The notes under the pieces: model-generated
Seen by the model: only the letters and a program-made list of their open reading frames with translations
Told to the model about the DNA's origin: nothing
Database searches by the model: none
Shown here: one piece after another, positions 44,606 to 53,226 of the stretch
Position numbering within the stretch: position 1 is the stretch's first letter
Layout of the letters: every line of letters starts with the position of its first letter
Position numbers and translations under genes: made by a program
Source of the DNA: a virus
Length of the DNA stretch: 64,000 nt
IMG/VR virus record: IMGVR_UViG_3300033388_005412
Span: 62,001-126,000 of that record
Reading direction: 5' to 3' (one strand)

Positions 44606-45607
44606 TCAGGTTAAAAGTTTCTTCAACCATGACTCTTTTCTCTTACCATCTTTTTTACTTATAGCTTTTTTCTCGTCCTCAGCCGCCAACTGATCTTCGG
44701 CGATCTGGGCCGGTGTCCTCTTGGCTTTTTTTTGAGCCTCATCAGCTATATCTTCAATAATATTTCTTTTACCGAATATTTTTATAGGTATATTTTCATT
44801 ACACGTTTCGGCGAAAAAAGCGTACATCTCGGCGATCGGGTCGCCGGTCGGCTCGCATACTTTAGATACCGACGTTATATGAACATTATTTAACGTTTCA
44901 ACTGTGCCGCCGCGGAATTCTTCACTCACATCACCATATGTTATTGTTATATCAAATCCTCTATTTATGATATTCCCATATTTGGTGTTTAAATAACCCC
45001 ACTTATCTGCCCTGCGTGGATTACCCTTTTCTTTCTCAGAAAATGCTAATTCGGCCGTACCTTCCCGCTCTTCCAGTAATTGCTCAATAGTTGTGATTTT
45101 TGCGGGATTTTCTTTTTTATAATTTTCTAAAATAGTTGTCAAATATCCCGTTTCCTTAAACGCAATAGCAAACTGGCCCTGAACAATTGTTGTTCCTCTT
45201 GTAACCGCATCGAAAGTTTCACTCATGTACCCATAAATCGGCGATTTATTATTTGTGAGATTATATTGAAGTGTAATTATATCATCAACCCACATACTTC
45301 CTATAAAGATCCCGACATCGGCGCCGGCATAATAATCTTCCCAATATCCTAATTTTTTATTTTTTTCTCGTTTTAATAACTCTTTAACGATATCTTCATT
45401 TATCTGTTTATTAGACGGGGGTATTAAACTTTTATTATATTCTTGAACAGATTGACGTAGTCTTAATACTTTATCTTTAGCTAATGAATATGGTAATCCC
45501 GCAATAATAAGTTCCTCATCGGCAGGAGGAAACCCCTGATCCATATTGTAATGTATTACACCATCTTCAGCAATATATTTACTCACATAATATGTATCTT
45601 CAGCCAT
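44606..45607 (-). CDS. Tail-tube-family protein with C-terminal extension
   Basis: This is a 333-residue protein. The middle carries the tail-tube pattern: SPIYGYMSETFDAVTRGTTI then VQGQFAIAF, which lines up with SPDPRAIARSKRGIAGSMI in the 227-aa tube. The C-terminus is Lys/Glu-rich and probably helical, ending in KESWLKKLL. It may be a specialised tube, a tube-tip ring or an adaptor to the baseplate. A conserved intergenic box lies upstream. Confidence 0.72.
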   Translation of the reverse strand: MAEDTYYVSKYIAEDGVIHYNMDQGFPPADEELIIAGLPYSLAKDKVLRLRQSVQEYNKSLIPPSNKQINEDIVKELLKREKNKKLGYWEDYYAGADVGIFIGSMWVDDIITLQYNLTNNKSPIYGYMSETFDAVTRGTTIVQGQFAIAFKETGYLTTILENYKKENPAKITTIEQLLEEREGTAELAFSEKEKGNPRRADKWGYLNTKYGNIINRGFDITITYGDVSEEFRGGTVETLNNVHITSVSKVCEPTGDPIAEMYAFFAETCNENIPIKIFGKRNIIEDIADEAQKKAKRTPAQIAEDQLAAEDEKKAISKKDGKRKESWLKKLLT

Positions 45608-45641
45608 GCATATAAATCTCCTTAAATAATCACACCAATCG

Positions 45642-45677
45642 CCCTATATATAATATAATATTTACTAACATTTTATC
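45642..45677 (-). promoter_or_regulatory. Conserved intergenic box upstream of the 333-aa tube paralogue
   Basis: On the minus strand it reads GATAAAATG, 11 bases, then TATATTATATATAGGG. It shares 15 identical bases at one end and eight at the other with 7701-7735, and a 17-base core with 20877-20911. It lies about 35 bases before the start at 45607, a distance compatible with a promoter. Confidence 0.5.
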
Positions 45678-45696
45678 AATTTTGGCCGCATGTTTT

Positions 45697-45987
45697 TCAA
45701 ATACCTAATTTTTGAAATCCAACTTCATCAGAAACATTCATCGTCCAAAGATGTTCAAAATAATCTCTGTTTTTTGTATCTTCAACAATTTTAGTATCTT
45801 CCCTTTCAAAAGTTCCACCACAAACATAATGGCCGAGTGGGTGTTTATGATAAAATGTTATGTGTGTTTCAGTTACACTTTTTATCTTGAAAAACACTTG
45901 TGCATATGTGATAATATATTTGTAATATAAGCCAGCTTTAAAATTTTTAATACCTATGTGCTCTCCGGAACACTTATCACAAACCAA
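45697..45987 (-). CDS. Small protein with N-terminal C-x2-C
   Basis: This is a 96-residue protein beginning MVCDKCSG. Further Cys and His residues (KHPLGHYVCGG near residues 47-57) could complete a metal site. The C-terminal half is acidic. It lies between tube-family genes, three bases after the 145-aa gene. No family was recognised. Confidence 0.6.
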   Translation of the reverse strand: MVCDKCSGEHIGIKNFKAGLYYKYIITYAQVFFKIKSVTETHITFYHKHPLGHYVCGGTFEREDTKIVEDTKNRDYFEHLWTMNVSDEVGFQKLGI

Positions 45988-45990
45988 TTT

Positions 45991-46428
45991 TCACATCCAT
46001 GGTGTCACATCATCACCTAAACACATAAATGTAACTAATATTTTATCATCTTCTTTAAAATAATCAATAATGTTAACATTCTTCATCTGGCAGCGAAGTT
46101 TTTCACCTCGTTCATTAACAGCATACATCACAATTACCGGATTTGTCACAGACTCACACCATCCCACATGCTGACTAAATACATCAGACAACATTTTGGC
46201 CGTTTTTTCATCACAATAACCTTCACCATATACTACACTCGCAAAACGATAAACATTGCTTGGATCTTTTTTACCAAATTCATATCTAGGAATTTTACCA
46301 GCATAAACTTCACATTTACATTTCTCAAATTCACACATTTTCTTACCATCAAAACAAACATCAGCAGTCCTGTTTGTCCAATCAGAACATAATTTTAGTT
46401 CAATACAATCTTTTTGCGATACTTTCAT
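45991..46428 (-). CDS. Cysteine-rich protein, possible diverged tube relative
   Basis: This is a 145-residue protein. The N-terminal third has several Cys (CIELKLC, CFDGKKMCEFEKCKC), which could bind metal. The last residues (VTFMCLGDDVTPWM) resemble the end of the 227-aa tube (YIARLVTPWIQ), which hints at a diverged tube fold. It is preceded by a probable terminator and has its own AGGAG site. Function is not assigned. Confidence 0.55.
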   Translation of the reverse strand: MKVSQKDCIELKLCSDWTNRTADVCFDGKKMCEFEKCKCEVYAGKIPRYEFGKKDPSNVYRFASVVYGEGYCDEKTAKMLSDVFSQHVGWCESVTNPVIVMYAVNERGEKLRCQMKNVNIIDYFKEDDKILVTFMCLGDDVTPWM

Positions 46429-46473
46429 TTTTCATCTCCTAATATTTAATCATATTTTATCTTGATAAATATT

Positions 46474-46502
46474 ACAAAAATAAAAACTACCTGTCAAGTA
46501 GC
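46474..46502 (-). terminator. Probable rho-independent terminator after the intein-bearing tube gene
   Basis: On the minus strand a six-base-pair stem (CTACTT/AGGTAG, one G-U pair) with a three-base loop is followed by TTTTTATTTTT. It lies 20 bases after the stop at 46522. The stem is short, so strength is uncertain. Confidence 0.5.
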
Positions 46503-46521
46503 AAAAAGTTGAAAACAAAAA

Positions 46522-48438
46522 TTATTGATTAACAAGGTACTGATAATTGAACGGAGTATTTCCATTTAATCCAGCAACTGTCTGTTCCCGACGAGAACCT
46601 GTAAAAATAGCGCCGGTCGGAATACCACCCTCTGATCCTTTCCTCTCCATCAAGTCTATATCCATAGCAACATATGACATTGTGTTTTCTGTATAGACAT
46701 CCTCGATAGAATGTGTTTGACCCTCGTCGGCGACTTGTATGCCGTATATGGCCATTGTTGATTCTAAACCGAATTCATTAACATAATTTAATATTATATC
46801 AAATGAAGGTAACTGATGCGCGATGACAACTTTTTTTGTCACATCACTTTTTGATTTTGATATGTCCCATAATGCACGCTGATTAAATACATTAAATATC
46901 ATTGATCCGGCGATTGTAATTGAATTATGAGATAAAAACATACCAAATAAATTATGATTATTATCGATCTCTAAATCATATGTTTTAAAAACTCCTATTT
47001 TTTTAATTTCTTTTATTTTAACCCATTTAAATTTCTCATAACAAGATGGTTTATATTTCCGTAAAAAATCAAAAATATGTTCACCTAATTTTTTCAACAT
47101 TTCATATGTAATTGTTTTTGAATTAAGTGTTGATATCCCAGCCCCAAATTTCTTTCTAATATTCAATTTATTATGTTCAATATAATCTCGCAAATCCTGA
47201 TATTTATATCCTAAATTATTCTTTAAAGATTCTAAAATATTTTCGTATCTTTCTTCTTTGCCAAAAATTCCAATTTCTGTTAAAAATCTATAATGATATT
47301 CCGCAGGTATAATAACATTATATGAATCATGTTTTCTTATAATACCCCATTTATTTTTCCTATTTTGTTCTTCATTTACCGGATTAAACCCTATATATGA
47401 ATATATACCCACTTTAGACAACAACTGCTTAATTTGAATAGCTAATTTATGGGAAGTTGTAGAATACGAAATTCTCACAGAATCATTTATTTTCTTTTTT
47501 CTAACATGTATAGTTCCGTCTGTTCCCCAAATTCTGTTCAAAAATAGTTGGGTTTGCGATATTGACATATTCATTAATAAATCAGGAACAGTTTTTTCAT
47601 ATGATTTTTTGCCATAAATTCCCAACGAACGTGTCCAAATAATGAATGGTTTGTAAATTCTTTGAGCCCAACCAGTTGATTTTTCACAATTATGAATTGT
47701 AATATTATAACAATTTCTATCAAATCTTTTATGATACGACAAATTATTTTTTAAACATTCATCTTCAATGTCCTTAACAATTTTCGCATCATAAACACCG
47801 GGTGTGAAAGAAAACCGCTTTTCTTTACCATTTTTATATAAACCAAATACACCATCACCAATTGAATATGCCATAAATTTTATATAATAATCAGGAATAT
47901 TGATATCATCATTAACTCCATAATCTAATGGGATCATTAATTCATCATTAACAATTAATTCAGAAACCGTTTTCCATCCTTCTTTAGTATAAACTAAATG
48001 TGTTTTAGTTAAATCCATTTTAGAACTATCTTGTAATAAAACAGAATAACATTCCTGTGAACCCTTATAAAATTTATTAGTGCACTTTTGGTATGAAACT
48101 TGATTGTTCTTCTCATCCAAAGATAAAATTTTATCACCAATAAAAATATCTTTTACTTTTTTATATCCTTTATCAGTATAAATAAGTTCATCACTAGCGA
48201 TACATCCTCTTGTAAATCCGCGAACTCTGTTACGCCCAAGTGTTCTGACGGCGCCCTTATCCTGATGTATACTGTAACTTAAAGTTGCTATATCTCCGAT
48301 GACAAAAATTTGATCTTTGCCTTCCCGATCCCGGCCGACACATACCGGGATAATATCGCAACCACTATATGTTGATCTCTCACGCCAGGGGGCTGTATCC
48401 AGACGAAAAAATGGTGTGTCGGCACCCCTGTTTTCCAT
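46522..48438 (-). CDS. Tail tube protein interrupted by an intein
   Basis: The precursor is 638 residues. The intein covers residues 79-505, so the spliced protein is 211 residues. The exteins join as ...VRGFTRG + SITIAGSMIF..., which matches the core of the 227-aa tube (RSKRGIAGSMI). The C-extein has a tube-like ending (TMSYVAMDIDLME). In the family, tube rings stack inside the sheath. It sits one gene after the sheath. Without splicing the tube could not form, so splicing probably decides whether the tail is made. Confidence 0.88.
   Translation of the reverse strand: MENRGADTPFFRLDTAPWRERSTYSGCDIIPVCVGRDREGKDQIFVIGDIATLSYSIHQDKGAVRTLGRNRVRGFTRGCIASDELIYTDKGYKKVKDIFIGDKILSLDEKNNQVSYQKCTNKFYKGSQECYSVLLQDSSKMDLTKTHLVYTKEGWKTVSELIVNDELMIPLDYGVNDDINIPDYYIKFMAYSIGDGVFGLYKNGKEKRFSFTPGVYDAKIVKDIEDECLKNNLSYHKRFDRNCYNITIHNCEKSTGWAQRIYKPFIIWTRSLGIYGKKSYEKTVPDLLMNMSISQTQLFLNRIWGTDGTIHVRKKKINDSVRISYSTTSHKLAIQIKQLLSKVGIYSYIGFNPVNEEQNRKNKWGIIRKHDSYNVIIPAEYHYRFLTEIGIFGKEERYENILESLKNNLGYKYQDLRDYIEHNKLNIRKKFGAGISTLNSKTITYEMLKKLGEHIFDFLRKYKPSCYEKFKWVKIKEIKKIGVFKTYDLEIDNNHNLFGMFLSHNSITIAGSMIFNVFNQRALWDISKSKSDVTKKVVIAHQLPSFDIILNYVNEFGLESTMAIYGIQVADEGQTHSIEDVYTENTMSYVAMDIDLMERKGSEGGIPTGAIFTGSRREQTVAGLNGNTPFNYQYLVNQ
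46924..48204 (-). mobile_element. Intein in the tail tube gene, LAGLIDADG type
   Basis: It is 427 residues (79-505 of the precursor). It begins CIASDELIYT, has block B DLTKTHLVYT and ends FLSHN, with Ser +1. Endonuclease blocks are YSIGDGVF and IWGTDGTI. All splicing residues are present. The insertion is at the most conserved strand of the tube fold. The four-cysteine knuckle seen in the other two inteins is absent. Confidence 0.95.
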
Positions 48439-48442
48439 CTAA

Positions 48443-49126
48443 TTATACTGCTGGAATATCAGTCGCGGGATTGGTTCCCTGTTGAATCCACGGAGTTACC
48501 AGCCTGGCAATATATGTCATCTGAACCTCGTTTGATGTATCATCAATCGATATCCCGGAACCCTCATTCAGAATCTCAATAGCAAAAACCCTCATCATTG
48601 AACCCTGACCATATTCGTTGGCCGCGGCCATTGTACTGTCAAAAGGCAATAACTGATCCGCAAACATGGGCTTTGCCTGAACCGATAACGACCCGGGATT
48701 AACCGCTGTCGTATCAGGTAGTGTGGTTAAAGTTCCAATATCAGATACATTAACACCCTGAATGGCCTCTTCAATTGCACCCGTAGCAAGTGATATTGCT
48801 GGATCAGCTGCAACATATGGATTCGCAATTGATGTTTCTATGCTACCACGTTTAGCCGCAAAAACAGAACCCGCCATAAAATCACCAAGACAATGACGAT
48901 CAAATGTTGTCATTATCATGCTTCCGGCGATACCTCTTTTTGATCTCGCAATTGCCCGCGGATCAGGAGAGCCCATTGTATAAATCGGCGCCTTCTGCCT
49001 CGTTATACTGTATGAAATACCCTGAATCGTTGAAATAATACTATCATTAAATACAGAAAATATGTCCGTTCCTGTATGAACACTATATGTTTCTGTGTAT
49101 GACGATGTTCCTAAACTTGAACCCAT
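48443..49126 (-). CDS. Tail tube protein
   Basis: This is a 227-residue protein with the myovirus tube pattern: ISYSITRQKAPIYTMGS, PRAIARSKRGIAGSMIM and, at the end, TYIARLVTPWI. It follows the sheath gene after a 72-base gap and has a strong AGGAGG site. It could be the major tube, with the two relatives downstream as specialised tube or terminal rings. Which of them is the major subunit cannot be decided from sequence. Confidence 0.82.
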   Translation of the reverse strand: MGSSLGTSSYTETYSVHTGTDIFSVFNDSIISTIQGISYSITRQKAPIYTMGSPDPRAIARSKRGIAGSMIMTTFDRHCLGDFMAGSVFAAKRGSIETSIANPYVAADPAISLATGAIEEAIQGVNVSDIGTLTTLPDTTAVNPGSLSVQAKPMFADQLLPFDSTMAAANEYGQGSMMRVFAIEILNEGSGISIDDTSNEVQMTYIARLVTPWIQQGTNPATDIPAV

Positions 49127-49198
49127 GTTACACCTCCTTTATTTATCCTTTAATACGTCTATTAACATATTATATTTTTTATCATTAAAATAACAACT

Positions 49199-52015
49199 TT
49201 ACGATGTTAGTTTAACCTCCACAGCAATTCTCCTTAATTCAAATGCCGGTCCTAACACCAAAGGAATTCTCGCAACACCAGCGACGACCTCAGCCGGCGT
49301 CTGATGTATCGCAAACGAAAAACTCCGTAATGCGCCGTCTTCCTGCATGGCAAGTAAACCCTTTGAAATAGCCGTATCAAGCGCTGCTTTTTTGGCATCA
49401 TTAAACCCTTCACCTAAGAAAGGTCTGCCAACAGCCCTAACCACATTCATGGCGGCCGCTGCTATTCTAAAAGTAGAAAGCCTCACCCAGTCACTTCCCG
49501 TGGCTGCCGCTGTAACACCGTCACAAACAACAGGACCAATACCTGATATAAGTCTACCTCCGACATATCTCAATTCAGTTAACTTATCAAGCTGTCTCGC
49601 TGAAAGATTATACCTCAATGCGAGAACTTCAGTTCCTAATGACTTATTAGTTGTCGCACTTTTAGGAACTAACTGAGACACCAGCCCGGCATAATGAGCC
49701 TCACCAGTGGCCGCATATGGATACGTTATCACATTATTAGCTATAACAGGCTCATATGCAACAACATTTATCAGTCTGGCATCGAGACCGGCCATAACAT
49801 TAGCGGCTCTTGTTAAATCAGATGTGCTTGTTACTGTTAACTTCGTAAACCAACTCGCAACATCATCAATCTTAGGACTATCGGCCGGTTTAACAGCCAT
49901 AACACCAAACGCTTCATTAACACCATCCATCATACTTTCAAGATGGGCGTTCAACTGCTGAACAAATCCAGCATTTACCTCAATTGGTAATCCGGTCTCA
50001 TCATCATACACAACTTTAGTATCATCCAAATATGTGTTCATAACTGTTATGATATCAACAGGATAATCCGCTATTGCGGCATATGTATCAGTCAAAACAT
50101 CATATTTATCAATGTTGCTCATTATAATGCCATTTGTGCCGCCCTGAAGGCTCTGTGAGGCCGATAAATTAACCCATTCAGGTTGATAGTCATAATCAAA
50201 CCCAAACACCCTAATATTGTCTATATCAGGCTGATTATCGCCCGCCGATATTGCGATTTTACCCGCAGCGGCATCTGATATAATAACATCCTTGTCTATT
50301 GTATAAACAACCTTAGCTGAATAATAAATAGCCATATCAGCCGGCTGAGCCGTACCAAATGTTATTTTCTTGCCGGCCGCGAAATACGACTTATAACTAT
50401 GTGTTGCGGTAACAGCTGATAATGTCGGATGCTGTGTTAAAGCAAATGCCTCACTGTTATAACTAACAGTAATTATCGACTTCGAGGACGGAGCCGGTTC
50501 AATAGTAACAGCCGCGACTTGTCCATCGCCACCGCCAACATCCGTTAACGTCCAACCAACTCCGGAACCATCATCTTTAGGCACCAAAACAGTTTGACCC
50601 GCCGTTGATGTCCTGAAAAATTTAAGCTCTAAATCGCCATCCCCATCGACAGCATCAGAATCAATAGCCTCATATGCTGTAAATGTAAAAGCTTTTGTTT
50701 CGCCGTCTCCAACACCTATATAACTGTTTCTCACAAGATGTTTGGCCTCTCCGTCATTAACAAGATCAACAGATCCATCTAATTTTAAAAGAGGAATCGA
50801 CAATGCTCCGCTCATTTGAATAGGATATGGTAAAGAAACGGCCGCCTTACCTGACGAACTCAATTCAGCCGCCATATCATTTAACTGATAAACTTCATTT
50901 AATTTCACAAGTCTGTTTGACGCTGTGACACTTGCCGGAAACGGAAAAACAGGAACATACTGTTCAACAACTGTACTATTTGCAGTTGTATGTGCGGCAA
51001 TAGTTGTACCAAACATACCTCGTTTATATTCATCCGCAGCAATAACACCCGTAGGCGCAACATCAACGATCTTAACACTATATGTCTTAGTTGCTATATC
51101 AACACCATCATACTGAACAATTTCCATATCGGTCACAACATCGCCGACTTTGTGATAAATCTTCAAATAACCCGTACTATCGGCCGCCATAAAAACAGGA
51201 AGAGCATCAGTTGTAACAACTCCACCATCAACAGCTGTCGGATCAACATTTATATTTGCCGCCAAATTAGCAACCGCAACATCCGACGTATCAACTGTAT
51301 AATCATCATCAGTATCAGCTAATTTAAAAGCATCAACTAAATTAATAACTATACTCCCACTCGCGTCGACATAAGGCATATCTTTTTGAACATCAAGTTC
51401 AAAAGATGTTCTGATTTCATTAGCCTCGGCCGTAACAATCCCCGCTAAATTAGTATCAGCATTAATAGCCGCCACTAAACCAACAACATCACTAACAGAC
51501 CCACTCACAACAGCAGTCGGATCAAATGGTATAACACTTTCCAATCCGGATACAGGGTTATAACCAACAACCGATAATTGTCCATTCACTATTTCCTGTC
51601 TGAATGACACACTATTATATATGTCACCAGGATCATTGGCTGTAACAGTCATCGCCGGTATGGCCAAACCGGTAACAGCGTCAACTGTTTCCGTTTTTTC
51701 TTCCGTTCCGGCCGATTCATTGACAATTAACTCCGCAGTATTACCGTTTGTTATTCTGCAAAGACGAATGTCTTTAACAGCACCCGGCGCATAATACGCC
51801 TCACAAAAACCCCTAACTAGTGTCCCACTTTCTGCAGATCCAAAAGCAGCAACTGCAGCCTCAGGTGTTCTAATAGCAGTCGGACTATTTTTTGGGCCCT
51901 TTGTACTAGTACCGAGAATCAATATACTATCTCCGCTACTCACAACCCTAGCTGTGTCTAAATTACCATCTTGTAACGTACTTACAATATTAGGTAAGTG
52001 ACTCAAATTTCTCAT
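49199..52015 (-). CDS. Tail sheath protein, very large
   Basis: This is a 938-residue protein. The N-terminus (SSGDSILILGTSTKGP and a following PEAAVAAFG stretch) and the C-terminus (RPFLGEGFNDAKKAAL, then an ending rich in R-I-A-V-E-V) are typical of phage sheaths. The middle (~250-650) is expanded by beta-rich Asp/Val/Thr-rich domains that probably decorate the outside. Typical sheaths are about 400-700 residues, so this is long. It forms the contractile outer cylinder. The tube gene follows. Confidence 0.9.
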   Translation of the reverse strand: MRNLSHLPNIVSTLQDGNLDTARVVSSGDSILILGTSTKGPKNSPTAIRTPEAAVAAFGSAESGTLVRGFCEAYYAPGAVKDIRLCRITNGNTAELIVNESAGTEEKTETVDAVTGLAIPAMTVTANDPGDIYNSVSFRQEIVNGQLSVVGYNPVSGLESVIPFDPTAVVSGSVSDVVGLVAAINADTNLAGIVTAEANEIRTSFELDVQKDMPYVDASGSIVINLVDAFKLADTDDDYTVDTSDVAVANLAANINVDPTAVDGGVVTTDALPVFMAADSTGYLKIYHKVGDVVTDMEIVQYDGVDIATKTYSVKIVDVAPTGVIAADEYKRGMFGTTIAAHTTANSTVVEQYVPVFPFPASVTASNRLVKLNEVYQLNDMAAELSSSGKAAVSLPYPIQMSGALSIPLLKLDGSVDLVNDGEAKHLVRNSYIGVGDGETKAFTFTAYEAIDSDAVDGDGDLELKFFRTSTAGQTVLVPKDDGSGVGWTLTDVGGGDGQVAAVTIEPAPSSKSIITVSYNSEAFALTQHPTLSAVTATHSYKSYFAAGKKITFGTAQPADMAIYYSAKVVYTIDKDVIISDAAAGKIAISAGDNQPDIDNIRVFGFDYDYQPEWVNLSASQSLQGGTNGIIMSNIDKYDVLTDTYAAIADYPVDIITVMNTYLDDTKVVYDDETGLPIEVNAGFVQQLNAHLESMMDGVNEAFGVMAVKPADSPKIDDVASWFTKLTVTSTSDLTRAANVMAGLDARLINVVAYEPVIANNVITYPYAATGEAHYAGLVSQLVPKSATTNKSLGTEVLALRYNLSARQLDKLTELRYVGGRLISGIGPVVCDGVTAAATGSDWVRLSTFRIAAAAMNVVRAVGRPFLGEGFNDAKKAALDTAISKGLLAMQEDGALRSFSFAIHQTPAEVVAGVARIPLVLGPAFELRRIAVEVKLTS

Positions 52016-52041
52016 CTTATTCCTCCTTTTTTATATTTTCT

Positions 52042-52731
52042 TTAAACGTCTTCAATTCTTTTTTCAACTTCTAATTTAAGCTCCTTTAATATAGTAGTAT
52101 TAATTGTCGATAATTCCTCTGTTCTCACATAGTAAGCGAGCGTTCTAACATTAAGACCATTATCTAATTGGGTTGATGTGTCGTCAACACCGCGCCACCA
52201 AAACAAAATTTCAGAGAGCCCCATGTATTTAAAAAAATCCCTATGAGATGTCATAAATCGCTTAAACCATAATGCTGAAATATCGGCCTGCCAGTTTGTT
52301 AATGTCCATATATCAAACTGAACCAGAGTATCAAACCATTGGCCATATATTTGTGTATCCTTTTCATCTTTTGTTTCAGGGTTTTTAATTTGACGTAAAC
52401 GCGGCGCAACTTCCCTCGTGGTTCCAAACGGCTGTTTACTTCCGCCAATCGATCCAGGTTCTTCTCTCGTTATCTTATATGTTATCGTATCAACAAATTT
52501 TTCAGTCGGATTATCCATGGTCGCTTTATGTTCCTGCGTCCCCTTCATTAAATATCTTGGAAATGCCGGGGCTATAACAAGACCTGGTTTTTCGATATCA
52601 AGAACATGATACAACAACGCAAAAAATTGCTGCATTGTTAAATTGCCAAAAGCTTTTTGCGGCACCGGATACATGCCACTCAATTTATCAGCATATTTAT
52701 CGGCTGTTAAAACTTCACCGGATTCAATCAT
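52042..52731 (-). CDS. Putative tail terminator or neck protein
   Basis: This is a 229-residue protein. The motifs YGQWFDTLVQFDIWTLTN and FFKYMGLSEILFWWRGVDD resemble tail-terminator or neck proteins of large phages, with conserved Trp and Phe. The position directly before the sheath gene fits a terminator that caps the tail. It overlaps the adaptor gene stop by ATGA. The assignment is from pattern and order. Confidence 0.6.
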   Translation of the reverse strand: MIESGEVLTADKYADKLSGMYPVPQKAFGNLTMQQFFALLYHVLDIEKPGLVIAPAFPRYLMKGTQEHKATMDNPTEKFVDTITYKITREEPGSIGGSKQPFGTTREVAPRLRQIKNPETKDEKDTQIYGQWFDTLVQFDIWTLTNWQADISALWFKRFMTSHRDFFKYMGLSEILFWWRGVDDTSTQLDNGLNVRTLAYYVRTEELSTINTTILKELKLEVEKRIEDV

Positions 52732-53216
52732 GTTATCATATCCCTCACAGTAAACACTTTTTTAAATTCAATTCTCCCTAAATCACCTCGTTTAGGATCA
52801 ACACGCTTAACACTATATTTTCTTTTAGGACAAACCTTACCATCTGCTAAATTCTCATCACTTTTATCATAAACAATTGTCGGCCTTTCGGTGTGCTCCC
52901 AATCCAAATCATATATCTCATCATCAACAACAACAGGGACATTATGTTTTAGATAAAAAATCTCAGATGTGATATCCAAATCACCTGGACTTGTAACAAC
53001 AACACCCTCGCGCTTACTAACGGTACCGGAAACAGCAGGAATGGAATAACCCTCAATCAAAAAATCATTATATTCATATTTTGGACCGCCAATGGCCTCC
53101 TTTGTTATGTCATTCCAATAGGGACTTTTCTCGTCAGTAAACTTCCGCAAAAGAAGCCACCTGGCTATTCCCTCAAAGTCCGACATTATCGATGAAAATT
53201 CGCTTCTTATGTCCAC
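52728..53216 (-). CDS. Putative head-tail adaptor or neck protein
   Basis: This is a 162-residue protein. The N-terminal helical part includes a GIARWLLLRKFTD stretch, followed by beta-rich sequence with Val/Asp-rich strands (NVPVVVDDEIYDLDW). Size and gene order (capsid, neck, terminator, sheath) match head completion or adaptor proteins. No diagnostic motif was found. Confidence 0.6.
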   Translation of the reverse strand: MDIRSEFSSIMSDFEGIARWLLLRKFTDEKSPYWNDITKEAIGGPKYEYNDFLIEGYSIPAVSGTVSKREGVVVTSPGDLDITSEIFYLKHNVPVVVDDEIYDLDWEHTERPTIVYDKSDENLADGKVCPKRKYSVKRVDPKRGDLGRIEFKKVFTVRDMIT

Positions 53217-53226
53217 AAATTACTCC

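Noticed and set aside
49127-49198. Terminator in the gap between sheath and tube
   Set aside because: Only a weak AT-rich inverted repeat was seen, without a stable stem or T run.
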